In this document: positions 1-8,559 of the stretch, one piece after another
Position numbering within the stretch: the stretch's first letter is position 1
Layout: each line of letters opens with the position of its first letter
Assembly (NCBI GenBank): GCA_019429185.1
Contig: JAHYJH010000010.1
Coordinates: 1-55,213 of the forward strand
Source: Vicingaceae bacterium
GTDB taxonomy: Bacteria > Bacteroidota > Bacteroidia > Flavobacteriales_E > Vicingaceae
DNA length: 55,213 nt
Reading direction: 5' to 3'
The notes under the pieces: model-generated
What the model saw: only the letters and a program-made list of their open reading frames with translations
Told to the model about the DNA's origin: nothing
The model's database searches: none
Translations under genes and position numbers: made by a program

Positions 1-40
1 TGCATATTTTTGTTTTTTAGATTAACAAATATAAACAAGG

Positions 41-99
41 TTTCATTCTTTTTCTTACTTCATTTCGCTACGCTCCATTTCGTAAGAAAAAGAATGAAA
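41..99. terminator. Perfect 18-bp inverted repeat downstream of paaE
   Basis: Arms at 41-58 and 82-99 are perfect complements (left arm TTTCATTCTTTTTCTTAC) around a 23-nt loop. The structure lies just past the paaE stop codon, so on the minus strand it could end the paaE transcript, although the loop is long and no clean T-run follows. It may equally be one of the dispersed palindromes of this genome. Confidence 0.5.
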
Positions 100-127
100 A
101 TAGGGAACAACGTAGTGAAACTAATCA

Positions 128-1189
128 TTAAATCACATCGTAATCAACGACTAATTTTTCTGATGCTGGATGTGCTTGACAGGTTAAAATAAACCCGTCT
201 GCAACTTCTTGATCAGATAATGCATAATTCATTTCCATAGTTGCTTTTCCTTCTATTATTTGTGCTTTACAAGTACAACAAACTGCTCCTTTACAGGAGA
301 AAGGAGCATCAACTCCTTGGTTCATCGCTGCATCTAAAATGGCTTCCCCATCATTTTTTAATTCAAATTCAAATTCTTCGCCATCCATAATAACTTTAAC
401 CTGACTTATGCCTTTAAAACCAGTTTCATTAGGAGTGTCAGCAGCTAGATTATTGGCTTTTACAGGAGTAGTAAACAATTCAAAATGAATTTTTTCTTCC
501 GAAACACCAACATATTTTAAGGTATTGTTAACTGCATTTATCATTTCTTCAGGACCACACAAATAAAAACCATCTGCCTTAAGTAATTCAAGGTTTTCCT
601 TTATAAATGCAGTTACTTTTTCTTCATTAATTCGTCCATGATAAAGTGCTTTTGAGCTTTCTTCTTTGCTAAAAATGTAGTGAAGCACTAATTGATTAGG
701 ATAATCAACAACTAATTTATCTAATTCTTTTTTAAATATAGTGCAAACAGCCGTTTTGTTTCCATAAAACAAAGTGAATTTACCTCCTGATTTTAAAACA
801 GATTTTATGATGGATAAAAGAGGGGTAATACCACTTCCAGCTGCAAATCCAACTACATTAGCCTTTAAGTTTTTAACAATAAAATTACCCGAAGGAGGCA
901 TAACCTCAAGCTCATCATTAATATGTAATTCTTGTGTTAAAAATGATGACATTTTACCATTTTCAATTTTTTTCACACCTATTCTAATTTCATTTTCATA
1001 AGGTGCACTGCAAATAGAATAAGACCTGCGAATATCTTCTCCTTTTATAGTTGCTCGAACAGTAACATACTGCCCAGATTGAAACTGAAATTCATTTTTT
1101 AAATTTTCAGGAATATTGAAAGCGATAGAAACTGTATCCGTAGTTTCTTTCTTGATATCACTTATTTTAATTTTATAAAATTGACTCAT
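128..1189 (-). CDS. paaE: Phenylacetyl-CoA epoxidase reductase subunit PaaE
   Basis: Electron-transfer subunit of the phenylacetyl-CoA 1,2-epoxidase; it passes electrons from NAD(P)H through FAD and a 2Fe-2S centre to the PaaA diiron site. The 353-residue protein has an N-terminal FAD domain (RSYS at 55-58), a nucleotide-binding domain beginning near the AAGSGITP motif (about 117), and a C-terminal plant-type ferredoxin domain with cysteines 299, 304, 307 and 337 in the exact C-x4-C-x2-C-x29-C spacing. Length matches the family. It is divergent from paaABCD across a 294-bp gap, whereas in E. coli paaE is the last gene of one paaABCDE operon. The neighbouring paaABCD genes make PaaE much more likely than a generic ferredoxin reductase of the same architecture. 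Confidence 0.93.
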   Translation of the reverse strand: MSQFYKIKISDIKKETTDTVSIAFNIPENLKNEFQFQSGQYVTVRATIKGEDIRRSYSICSAPYENEIRIGVKKIENGKMSSFLTQELHINDELEVMPPSGNFIVKNLKANVVGFAAGSGITPLLSIIKSVLKSGGKFTLFYGNKTAVCTIFKKELDKLVVDYPNQLVLHYIFSKEESSKALYHGRINEEKVTAFIKENLELLKADGFYLCGPEEMINAVNNTLKYVGVSEEKIHFELFTTPVKANNLAADTPNETGFKGISQVKVIMDGEEFEFELKNDGEAILDAAMNQGVDAPFSCKGAVCCTCKAQIIEGKATMEMNYALSDQEVADGFILTCQAHPASEKLVVDYDVI

Positions 1190-1449
1190 GCTTTTTATTT
1201 AATGGCAACAAATTTAGGGATAAATATACTCAACACACATAGATTTTCGGTTTTTTCACTCTTTCTTTTCACCTTTATCTGCGTTAAAATTTTAAACCGT
1301 AGCTATGGATATGCTTGAAAATTCTGCCTTGATAAAGAAAAAAATAAATTCGTCAAAATGTAAAGGTTATTTATAGACAACTCCTAAACATAATCCGTTA
1401 AAGATTATTAGTGCCTAACAAAAATCAGTTTTATTAATTTTTTATTCCT

Positions 1450-1457
1450 TAAATTTG
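1450..1457 (+). promoter_or_regulatory. Candidate -7 box of the paaABCD promoter
   Basis: TAAATTTG matches the Bacteroidota -7 consensus TAnnTTTG exactly and lies 26 nt before the paaA start. No clear TTTG or TTG -33 box is seen 17-23 nt upstream, so this is a half-supported call in AT-rich DNA. Confidence 0.35.
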
Positions 1458-1483
1458 GACATCAAAATTTAACTACAATTCTT

Positions 1484-2425
1484 ATGGAAGATGCAAAAAA
1501 ATTAGAAGAATTTCAAGCAAAAATAGATGCTGAAATTAAGATAGAGCCTAAAGATTGGATGCCCGAAGATTATCGCAAACATTTACAACGACAAATTTCT
1601 CAACATGCTCACTCAGAAGTAATTGGTATGCAACCTGAAGGCAATTGGATTTCCAGAGCCCCAAGTTTAAGGGCAAAAGTAGTTTTATTAGCAAAAATTC
1701 AAGATGAAGCTGGTCATGGGCAATATTTGTATTCAGCAGCAGAAACTTTAGGTAAAAGCAGAGATGAATACATTGAAGAATTGCAATCAGAAAAAGCAAA
1801 ATATTCTAGTATTTTCAACTATCCTACACTTACTTGGGCAGATATGGGAGCTGTAGGTTGGTTAGTTGACGGAGCTGCTATTGTAAACCAAGTTTCCTTA
1901 CAACGCACTTCTTATGGTCCTTATGCCAGAGCAATGGTTAGAATTTGTAAAGAAGAAAGTTTTCACCAACGTCAAGGTTATGAAATTATCGCACACATGG
2001 CACAAGGAACACCTGAGCAAAAAGCCATGGCTCAAGATGCTCTTAATCGTTTTTGGTGGCCTTCTATTATGATGTTTGGTCCACACGATTCTGATTCTCC
2101 AAATACTGGAAACGCAACATTATGGAAAATTAAACGAGAAACTAATGATGAATTGCGTCAGAAATTTATTGATAAAACAGTTGGTCAAGCAGAAATAATC
2201 GGATTAACAATTCCCGACCCAGATTTAAAATGGAACGAAGCTCGTGGGCATTATGATTTTGGCAAAATGGATTGGGATGAATTTTGGAATGTAGTGAAAG
2301 GAAATGGTCCTTGCAACAAACAACGACTAGAACATCATAAAAAGGCACATAAGGAAGGTAAATGGGTAAGAGAAGCCGCCCTTACGTATGCACAAAAACA
2401 AAAAGAAAAACAAATGGTGGCTTAA
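1484..2425 (+). CDS. paaA: Phenylacetyl-CoA epoxidase catalytic subunit PaaA
   Basis: Catalytic diiron monooxygenase subunit that epoxidises the ring of phenylacetyl-CoA, the committed step of aerobic phenylacetate breakdown. The 313-residue protein carries ferritin-like diiron ligand motifs: E45, the DEAGH block (E75, H78) and the EESFH block (E157/E158, H161). The C-terminal region is Lys-rich, as in the family. It is the first gene of paaABCD, 82 nt before paaB, and divergent from paaE. Downstream ring-opening genes (paaZ, paaG, paaK) are not in this window. Start chosen as the first ATG, which gives the normal family N-terminus. Confidence 0.96.
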   Translation: MEDAKKLEEFQAKIDAEIKIEPKDWMPEDYRKHLQRQISQHAHSEVIGMQPEGNWISRAPSLRAKVVLLAKIQDEAGHGQYLYSAAETLGKSRDEYIEELQSEKAKYSSIFNYPTLTWADMGAVGWLVDGAAIVNQVSLQRTSYGPYARAMVRICKEESFHQRQGYEIIAHMAQGTPEQKAMAQDALNRFWWPSIMMFGPHDSDSPNTGNATLWKIKRETNDELRQKFIDKTVGQAEIIGLTIPDPDLKWNEARGHYDFGKMDWDEFWNVVKGNGPCNKQRLEHHKKAHKEGKWVREAALTYAQKQKEKQMVA

Positions 2426-2507
2426 CTGGTTAAAGGTTCAATGTTTGAAGTTTGAGGTTAAAAAAATGCTAAATAGTTAAATAAAAATAATTGTAAAAAA
2501 ATAAATC

Positions 2508-2807
2508 ATGAGTAAAAATATAAAAGACAATCAAGGAGATGTTTGGGAAGTGTTTGTGCAAAGCAAACCAGGTCTTCCTCACAAACATGCGGGCAGTTTG
2601 CATGCAACAGACAAAGAAATGGCATTACAAAATGCACGTGATTTATACACTAGAAGAAACGAAGGCACTTGCATTTGGGTAGTTCCATTAAATGCAATAA
2701 CTTCTTCAATGCCTGAGGATAGCGAATCTTTTTTTGATCCCTCTGACGATAAAGCTTATAGACATCCGACACACTATATAATGCCTGAAGGAGCTAAACA
2801 TATTTAG
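2508..2807 (+). CDS. paaB: Phenylacetyl-CoA epoxidase subunit PaaB
   Basis: Small subunit of the phenylacetyl-CoA epoxidase; in the characterised complex it bridges PaaAC dimers into a larger assembly and has no catalytic residues of its own. The 99-residue protein is the usual length, with the conserved start of the form WEVFVQSKPGLPHKHAGSLHA and the ARDLYTRR segment. It lies between paaA and paaC. Its stop codon coincides with the left end of a 125-bp fold-back element that separates it from paaC, so the paaB 3' end may form a strong RNA hairpin. Confidence 0.95.
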   Translation: MSKNIKDNQGDVWEVFVQSKPGLPHKHAGSLHATDKEMALQNARDLYTRRNEGTCIWVVPLNAITSSMPEDSESFFDPSDDKAYRHPTHYIMPEGAKHI

Positions 2808-2930
2808 AGTCTGTCTGTAAAGCCCAACTTCTTCGTTATTCTCGTTTTAAAAACCAGTCGTTTACAAAAGTAAACTCCTGATTTTCAAAACTTCGAATGC
2901 CTCGAATTTGAACTTTACAGTTCAGCCTCT
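2806..2930. repeat. Fold-back (MITE-like) element between paaB and paaC
   Basis: Imperfect inverted repeat over its whole length. The ends pair as AGAGTCTGTCTGTAAAG against AGAGGCTGAACTGTAAAG read from the other strand, and the core pairs 2844-2865 with 2870-2891 around an AAAA loop. An 18-bp block, CTTCGTTATTCTCGTTTT (2831-2848), recurs at 47749-47766 in another inverted-repeat element, so this is a dispersed family and not a single-copy hairpin. It contains no coding potential. It starts on the paaB stop codon. No clear target duplication is seen. Confidence 0.7.
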
Positions 2931-2959
2931 TGAATTTTTAAAAAATACAATATTATACT

Positions 2960-3718
2960 ATGACACAACAAGACGCATTAATAAATTACTGTTTACGATT
3001 AGGTGATACAAGCCTAATTTTAGGTCAACGAATGGCAGAATGGACTAGCAATGGACCTACGTTAGAAGAAGATATTGCACTCACTAATATTTCGCTCGAT
3101 TTATTCGGTCAAGCCAGAACTTTTTTAACTTATGCTGGTGAAGTAGAAGGCAAAGGAAGAACTGAAGATGATTTCGCTTACCATAGAAACGAAAGAGAAT
3201 TTTACAATACCTTACTTTCCGAACGACCAAATGGACATTTTGGAGATACGATTGCTCGAAATTTTTTACATGCTGCTTTCTTATATCACTTATACAGTGC
3301 TTTAACTAAAAGCAAAGACGATAAAATTGCAGCTCTTGCATCAAAATCACTGAAAGAAGTAACCTATCATTTACGTCATTCAAGCGAATGGATTGTTCGT
3401 TTAGGCGATGGCACTGTAGAAAGTCATCAAAAAATTCAAGATTCAATCAATGATTTATGGATGTTTACAGGTGATTTATTTGTAATGAACGAAGTAGATG
3501 AACTTCTAATTAAAGAAGGCATAGCAGCAAATTTAAATGAGATAAAAAAACTATGGGACAACACTGTTAATGAAGTACTTCAAAGAGCTACCTTAAAAAG
3601 ACCTATAGATGGTTTTATGCAAAAAGGAAGATTAGAGGGTCGTCATGCAGAATGTTTAGGTCATCTATTAGCTGAAATGCAATTTTTACCTCGAGCTTAT
3701 CCTGATGCAACGTGGTAA
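2960..3718 (+). CDS. paaC: Phenylacetyl-CoA epoxidase structural subunit PaaC
   Basis: Ferritin-like partner of PaaA; it forms the heterodimer core of the epoxidase but lacks a full set of diiron ligands. The 252-residue length matches the family. Visible family blocks include LRLGDTSLILGQRMAEW near the N-terminus, DIALTNISLDLFGQAR, and HLRHSSEWIVRLGDGT in the middle. It follows paaB after a 152-nt gap filled by a fold-back repeat and precedes paaD by 30 nt, so it is probably still cotranscribed. Confidence 0.95.
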   Translation: MTQQDALINYCLRLGDTSLILGQRMAEWTSNGPTLEEDIALTNISLDLFGQARTFLTYAGEVEGKGRTEDDFAYHRNEREFYNTLLSERPNGHFGDTIARNFLHAAFLYHLYSALTKSKDDKIAALASKSLKEVTYHLRHSSEWIVRLGDGTVESHQKIQDSINDLWMFTGDLFVMNEVDELLIKEGIAANLNEIKKLWDNTVNEVLQRATLKRPIDGFMQKGRLEGRHAECLGHLLAEMQFLPRAYPDATW

Positions 3719-3748
3719 GTTGGAAATGCTAATAAAAATCTTTGCTCT

Positions 3749-4252
3749 TTGAATTATCTAAATAAATATACGAGACAACAGATTTGGGATTTTTTAGCTG
3801 AAATCCCTGATCCTGAAATTCCTGTAATAACCATTGTTGATTTAGGTGTTTTGCGTGAAATAGAAATTTTACCCAAAAAAGTTATCATTACTATCACACC
3901 AACCTATAGTGGCTGCCCTGCAATGAAACTATTTGAAGATGAAATCAAAAAAAAATTACATACTGAAGGCATTGAAAATGTAGAACTGAAAATGGTCTAT
4001 TCTCCTGCTTGGACAACTGATTGGATAAATGATGCTGCACTTGAAAAATTAAAAAATTATGGAATTGCTCCACCAGTAAAAGGTTCGGAAGACAAAGGTG
4101 TTTTGTTTAAAAATGGTCCAAAAGTAGTGCAATGTCCACAATGCGGCTCAAACGAAACAGAACTAAAAAGTCAATTTGGATCAACCGCCTGCAAAGCGTT
4201 GTATCAATGTAAAGATTGCTTGGAACCTTTTGATTATTTCAAGTGTATTTGA
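3749..4252 (+). CDS. paaD: Phenylacetate degradation protein PaaD (MIP18/DUF59 family)
   Basis: Accessory protein thought to help mature or load iron-sulfur or diiron centres of the epoxidase. Residues about 10-100 form the MIP18/DUF59 domain (IPDPEIPVITIVDLG and a TPTYSGCPA loop carrying the conserved Cys). The C-terminal tail has cysteines 129, 132, 148, 154, 157 and 166, which fit a zinc- or Fe-S-binding motif typical of PaaD. The start is TTG at 3749; the next in-frame Met falls inside the domain, so the TTG is needed to keep the conserved N-terminus. It ends 2 bp before the convergent ftsX gene. Confidence 0.92.
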   Translation: MNYLNKYTRQQIWDFLAEIPDPEIPVITIVDLGVLREIEILPKKVIITITPTYSGCPAMKLFEDEIKKKLHTEGIENVELKMVYSPAWTTDWINDAALEKLKNYGIAPPVKGSEDKGVLFKNGPKVVQCPQCGSNETELKSQFGSTACKALYQCKDCLEPFDYFKCI

Positions 4253-4254
4253 AA

Positions 4255-5130
4255 TCAATACAAATCCCCTGTTTGTATTCTCAAGTATTTTCTAACTGCC
4301 AAATTAGTAGATATCCAAGAAATGATAATTCCTATAATAATTAGTATCAAAAACAACGCTCCATACAACTCAATATTTTTAAAATCAATCAATTGAGGAT
4401 ATTGTTTTTGAAGATAATACAAAATGGTAATTATTAATCCTATAGCAATAAATGCACTAACAATACCATTACCTATTCCTTGCAAAACAAATGGTCGCCT
4501 AATAAAAGAATGGCGAGCTCCTACTAACTGCATGGTTTTTATTAAAAATCGTTTGGAGTAAATAGATAATCGGATGGTGTTGTTAATTAAAGCAGTAGCT
4601 ATAATAAGCAGTAATCCGCTAAAAGCCAGCATATAAAAACTAATTTTCTTTACATTTTGGTTAACCAAACTCACTAAATCTTTTTGGTAAATTACTTCTT
4701 TTATATTAGGATTGTTTAATAAATCGGCTTCAATAATGCTTAAACTATCGGTGTTGGCGTAATCGGCATTTAGTTTTACATCTATAGAAGGTAGCAAAGG
4801 ATTATATCCCAAAAAACTGATAAAATCTTCACCTAAATCTCGTTGTAGCTCTGCAGCAGCAGAATCAGGATGGATAAAGTGTGTTGCTTTTACATAAGTT
4901 TCAGCATCTAAGGTTTTTTTAATTTGGTTAATGTCCACATCTTTAATTTCGCCTTTAAGGATGATAGAAAAACCAATATTTTCCTTTACATGATTAGAAA
5001 TTTGTTGTGTGTTTAATAAGATTAATCCTAATATTCCCAACATAAAAAGCACTAACGAGATGCTGATAATGGTAGTAAAATAAGAAGATAGTAACCTTCT
5101 TTTGGTATGGGATTGATGATTAGCCGACAT
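4255..5130 (-). CDS. ftsX: Cell division protein FtsX
   Basis: Integral membrane partner of the FtsE ATPase, which regulates cell-wall hydrolases during division. The 291-residue protein has the FtsX layout: one membrane segment near residues 20-42, an extracytoplasmic domain to about 165, then three C-terminal membrane segments (about 168-187, 215-240 and 260-285). Gene order next to leuS is often seen in Bacteroidota. It is divergent from leuS and convergent with paaD. ftsE is not in the window, which is common in this phylum. Confidence 0.9.
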   Translation of the reverse strand: MSANHQSHTKRRLLSSYFTTIISISLVLFMLGILGLILLNTQQISNHVKENIGFSIILKGEIKDVDINQIKKTLDAETYVKATHFIHPDSAAAELQRDLGEDFISFLGYNPLLPSIDVKLNADYANTDSLSIIEADLLNNPNIKEVIYQKDLVSLVNQNVKKISFYMLAFSGLLLIIATALINNTIRLSIYSKRFLIKTMQLVGARHSFIRRPFVLQGIGNGIVSAFIAIGLIITILYYLQKQYPQLIDFKNIELYGALFLILIIIGIIISWISTNLAVRKYLRIQTGDLY

Positions 5131-5163
5131 GATTAATTGTCCATTTTAATAATTAGTAAAATA

Positions 5164-5171
5164 CAAAGGTA
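5164..5171 (-). promoter_or_regulatory. Candidate -7 box of the ftsX promoter
   Basis: Read on the minus strand the sequence is TACCTTTG, an exact TAnnTTTG box about 34 nt before the ftsX start. A TTTG lies 25 nt further upstream, longer than the usual 19-21 spacing, so the -33 element is uncertain. Confidence 0.35.
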
Positions 5172-5263
5172 AACGTTTCGCCAACATTTACTTTTCCAAA
5201 TTCACCAACAAAAATACAGCTATTATTTGTTAATTTCGCACCTCATTTAAAGACTTATTAACG

Positions 5264-8200
5264 ATGCAATATCAATTTAACGAGATTGAAAAGAAATGGC
5301 AAAAGTATTGGGAAGAAAACAAAACTTATGCGGCAAAAGATAACAGTGTAAAACCAAAATATTATGTGTTAGATATGTTTCCTTATCCTTCAGGAGCAGG
5401 TTTGCACGTTGGACATCCACTGGGTTACATTGCTTCTGATATTTTTGCTCGTTACAAACGATTACAAGGTTACAATGTATTGCATCCAATGGGTTACGAT
5501 TCGTTTGGATTGCCTGCTGAACAATATGCTATACAAACCGGTCAGCACCCTGCGGTTACTACCAAAGTAAATATTGAAGGTGGTGTTGACAAACAAGGAA
5601 ATGTAATTCCGGGTTACAGAAATCAGTTAGATAAAATAGGTTTTTCGTTTGACTGGGATAGAGAAGTAAGAACTTCCGACCCGAATTATTACAAATGGAC
5701 ACAATGGATTTTTAAGCAATTATTTAATTCGTGGTACAATAAAACTACCGATAAAGCAGAAAAAATAGACACCCTAATAGAACAATTTAAAACCAACGGA
5801 AATGCAAACGTAAATGCTGTTTGTGCTGATGTAGCTCATTTTTCGGCAGGAGAATGGAACAGTTGGAGCGAAGAAGAACAGCAGCAACTATTAATGAATT
5901 ACCGTATTACTTTTTTATCTGATACTTGGGTAAACTGGTGTCCAGCGTTGGGAACTGTATTAGCCAATGATGAAATTAAAGATGGTGTTTCTGAGCGTGG
6001 CGGACATCCTGTGGAGCAAAAATTAATGCGTCAGTGGAGTATGCGAATTACTGCGTATGCCGAGCGTTTACTTTCAGGATTAGAAGGATTAGATTGGTCA
6101 GAATCTATTAAAGATATTCAGAGAAATTGGATAGGAAAAAGTGTTGGAGCTTCTGTACGCTTTACCATCTCTCCCCCTTCGGGGGAGTCGGAGGGGGCTA
6201 TTGAAGTATTCACTACCCGTCCAGACACTATTTTTGGTGTTTCGTTTATGGTGTTAGCACCAGAACATCCTTTAGTGAATGAGATTACCACTCCAGAACA
6301 AAAAGCTGAGGTGGAAGCTTATCAAAAAGCTGCTTCATTAAAATCGGAAAGAGATAGACAGTCAGACATTAAAAATATAACAGGAGCAAATACAGGAGCT
6401 TTTGCTATTCATCCGTTTACGGGAGATAAAGTACAAATTTGGATAGGTGATTATGTGTTGGCAAGTTACGGAACAGGAGCAGTAATGGCTGTGCCTTGTG
6501 GTGATCAACGCGATTGGGATTTTGCTACCCATTTTGGTATAGAAATTAAAAATATTTTTAAAGACAAAGGCATTTCGGAAGGTGCTTATGCAGAGAAAGA
6601 TGCGATTATTACCAACTCTGATTTTTTAAATGATTTACCTGCGAAAGAAGCCATTAAAAAAGCCATTACCGAAATTGAAAAAAGAGGCATAGGTAAAGGC
6701 AAAACACAATACAGATTGAGAGATGCTGTTTTTTCTCGTCAGCGCTATTGGGGAGAACCTTTTCCTGTGTATTACAAAAACGAAGTGCCTTATTTAATTC
6801 CTTCGGAATGTTTGCCAATAGAATTGCCTGAGGTTGAAAAATATTTACCAACTGAAGACGGGAAACCTCCTTTAGGAAATGCAAAAAATTGGCATTGGGA
6901 TGAAAAAAATAAAAAAATAGTTTCTGTTCCTGTAGGTCAAAAGCCCCCTTCGGGGGTTTGGGGGCTCGAACTCAATACCATGCCGGGTTGGGCGGGAAGC
7001 AGTTGGTATTTTTTACGTTATATGGATCCAACCAACGACAATGAGTTTGTTGCCAAAGAAAAAGTAAACTATTGGCAAAATGTTGACCTATACATTGGTG
7101 GTGCTGAACACGCTACTGGACATTTATTATACGCTCGTTTTTGGACGAAGTTTTTACACGATTTAGGTTACATACCCTTTGATGAACCTTTTAAGAAAAT
7201 GATTAACCAAGGGATGATTCAGGGGAATAGTGCATTTGTAAATTATGTTTCTGAATGGGGTACTGATGAAGGTGGAATTCCAATAGAGCTAGAACCAATC
7301 GAATTACCAGAACTATTAGCAATTTCATCTAATAAATTGAAAAAAATTTTAGATTTTCAAGAGAAATACGATAACTATCCTGATTTAATAAAAATATTAA
7401 AAAAATATAATCCAACAAAAAATTTTGATGATAAAAAATTGAATATTAAGATTAAAGAAATTTCACACCATATTCCTATTAACTTAATAAATGTTGGTAA
7501 TGAATTAGATAAAGAAAAATTTATTGCATGGAGAAAAAATTGGGCTGGAAAAGAAGATGTACATTTCATTTGTGAAGACGATGGGGCTTTTATTGTTGAC
7601 AGAGAAGTTGAAAAAATGTCTAAATCCAAGTACAACGTACAAACGCCCGATGAATTGGTAGAAAAGTTTGGAGCAGATACTTTGCGTTGTTACGAAATGT
7701 TTTTAGGACCACTAGAGCAACACAAGCCTTGGGATACACAAGGAATTACGGGAGTTCATGGTTTCTTAAAAAAACTGTGGCGTTTGTTTCATGATGATAA
7801 TGGGTTTAATGTTTCGGATGAAACTCCTTCCAATGAGGAGCTTAAAAGTTTACATAAAACCATTAAAAAAGTAAAAGAAGACATTGAGCGTTTTTCGTTC
7901 AATACACCTGTTTCTGCTTTTATGATATGTGTTAATGAGTTGACTGCTTTAAAATGTAACAAACGTGAAATTTTAGAACCACTATTGATTGTTTTAGCAC
8001 CTTATGCTCCGCATATCGCAGAGGAATTGTGGGCAAAACTGGGCAATACCGAAAGCATTACCTATGCGGTTTTCCCTAAGCACAATGATGCGTATTTGGT
8101 AGAAAGCAATCATAAATACCCCGTTTCTTTTAATGGTAAAATGCGTTTTATGTTAGAACTTCCTGCCGATATGAGTAAAGAAGCCATAGAAAAAGAAGTG

Positions 8201-8293
8201 TTGGCAAATGAGCAATCGCAAAAATATTTAGAAGGTAAAACCCCTAAAAAAGTGATTGTTATTCCACAAAAAATTGTAAATGTGGTGGTGTGA
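5264..8293 (+). CDS. leuS: Leucyl-tRNA synthetase with in-frame repeat insertions
   Basis: Class I synthetase that charges tRNA-Leu and edits misacylated products. Visible motifs are HVGH (48-51, the HIGH signature), the CP1 editing domain with TTRPDT and the YGTGAVMAVP loop, and KMSKS at 784-788. At 1009 residues it is longer than the roughly 930 usual in the phylum. Three additions explain this: GC-rich palindromic repeats at 6168-6199 and 6942-6966, both read in frame as Pro/Ser/Gly-rich loops, and a Lys/Ile/Asn-rich block of about 60 residues (around 667-730) between SAFV and the normal sequence before KMSKS. All lie at variable loops, so the enzyme is expected to be active. Confidence 0.97.
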   Translation: MQYQFNEIEKKWQKYWEENKTYAAKDNSVKPKYYVLDMFPYPSGAGLHVGHPLGYIASDIFARYKRLQGYNVLHPMGYDSFGLPAEQYAIQTGQHPAVTTKVNIEGGVDKQGNVIPGYRNQLDKIGFSFDWDREVRTSDPNYYKWTQWIFKQLFNSWYNKTTDKAEKIDTLIEQFKTNGNANVNAVCADVAHFSAGEWNSWSEEEQQQLLMNYRITFLSDTWVNWCPALGTVLANDEIKDGVSERGGHPVEQKLMRQWSMRITAYAERLLSGLEGLDWSESIKDIQRNWIGKSVGASVRFTISPPSGESEGAIEVFTTRPDTIFGVSFMVLAPEHPLVNEITTPEQKAEVEAYQKAASLKSERDRQSDIKNITGANTGAFAIHPFTGDKVQIWIGDYVLASYGTGAVMAVPCGDQRDWDFATHFGIEIKNIFKDKGISEGAYAEKDAIITNSDFLNDLPAKEAIKKAITEIEKRGIGKGKTQYRLRDAVFSRQRYWGEPFPVYYKNEVPYLIPSECLPIELPEVEKYLPTEDGKPPLGNAKNWHWDEKNKKIVSVPVGQKPPSGVWGLELNTMPGWAGSSWYFLRYMDPTNDNEFVAKEKVNYWQNVDLYIGGAEHATGHLLYARFWTKFLHDLGYIPFDEPFKKMINQGMIQGNSAFVNYVSEWGTDEGGIPIELEPIELPELLAISSNKLKKILDFQEKYDNYPDLIKILKKYNPTKNFDDKKLNIKIKEISHHIPINLINVGNELDKEKFIAWRKNWAGKEDVHFICEDDGAFIVDREVEKMSKSKYNVQTPDELVEKFGADTLRCYEMFLGPLEQHKPWDTQGITGVHGFLKKLWRLFHDDNGFNVSDETPSNEELKSLHKTIKKVKEDIERFSFNTPVSAFMICVNELTALKCNKREILEPLLIVLAPYAPHIAEELWAKLGNTESITYAVFPKHNDAYLVESNHKYPVSFNGKMRFMLELPADMSKEAIEKEVLANEQSQKYLEGKTPKKVIVIPQKIVNVVV
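6168..6199. repeat. GC-rich palindromic repeat inside leuS (editing domain)
   Basis: CTCCCCCTTCGGGGGAG (6171-6187) is a perfect hairpin followed by a partial third arm. It is read in frame as a short SPPSGESEGA loop just before the conserved VFTTRPDT block. G+C content is far above the surrounding gene. Related repeats at 6942-6966 and 37568-37594 point to a mobile or spreading family. Confidence 0.75.
6942..6966. repeat. Second GC-rich palindromic repeat inside leuS
   Basis: AGCCCCC at 6942-6948 pairs with either the following GGGGG or the terminal GGGGGCT (6960-6966). It is read in frame as KPPSGVWG, directly ahead of the conserved LELNTMPGWAGSSW block. Same style as the copy at 6168-6199. 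Confidence 0.7.
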
Positions 8294-8486
8294 TTCATTA
8301 CGCTATTTTTATGAAGTAAAGAACTATTTATCAAATACATCGTAAATGAAGCGTTCTTCTTTTAAAAAAATAATAACTAATTGAATTTCATAAATTTAAA
8401 AATGCCAACAAGATAAATCTTTAATAACTTTAATAACATAGTTGATTTAAAGGAATCCAAGAATTGACGTATAATAAAATTCTATT

Positions 8487-8518
8487 TTTGGATTATCATT
8501 ATTCTTTTTTTAAATTTG
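8487..8518 (+). promoter_or_regulatory. Bacteroidota-type promoter of the secreted metalloprotease
   Basis: TTTG at 8487-8490, a 20-nt spacer, and TAAATTTG at 8511-8518 fit the TTTG-N19-TAnnTTTG consensus well. The box lies 41 nt before the ATG at 8560. It is the best-formed promoter seen in the window. Confidence 0.6.
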
Positions 8519-8559
8519 AAATCGAAATTTAAATCTTAAAAAATTATAATAACTCAACC

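Noticed and set aside
10-192. 60-codon plus-strand frame at the window start
   Set aside because: It covers the 18-bp inverted repeat and the antisense end of paaE; amino-acid content is that of random AT-rich DNA.
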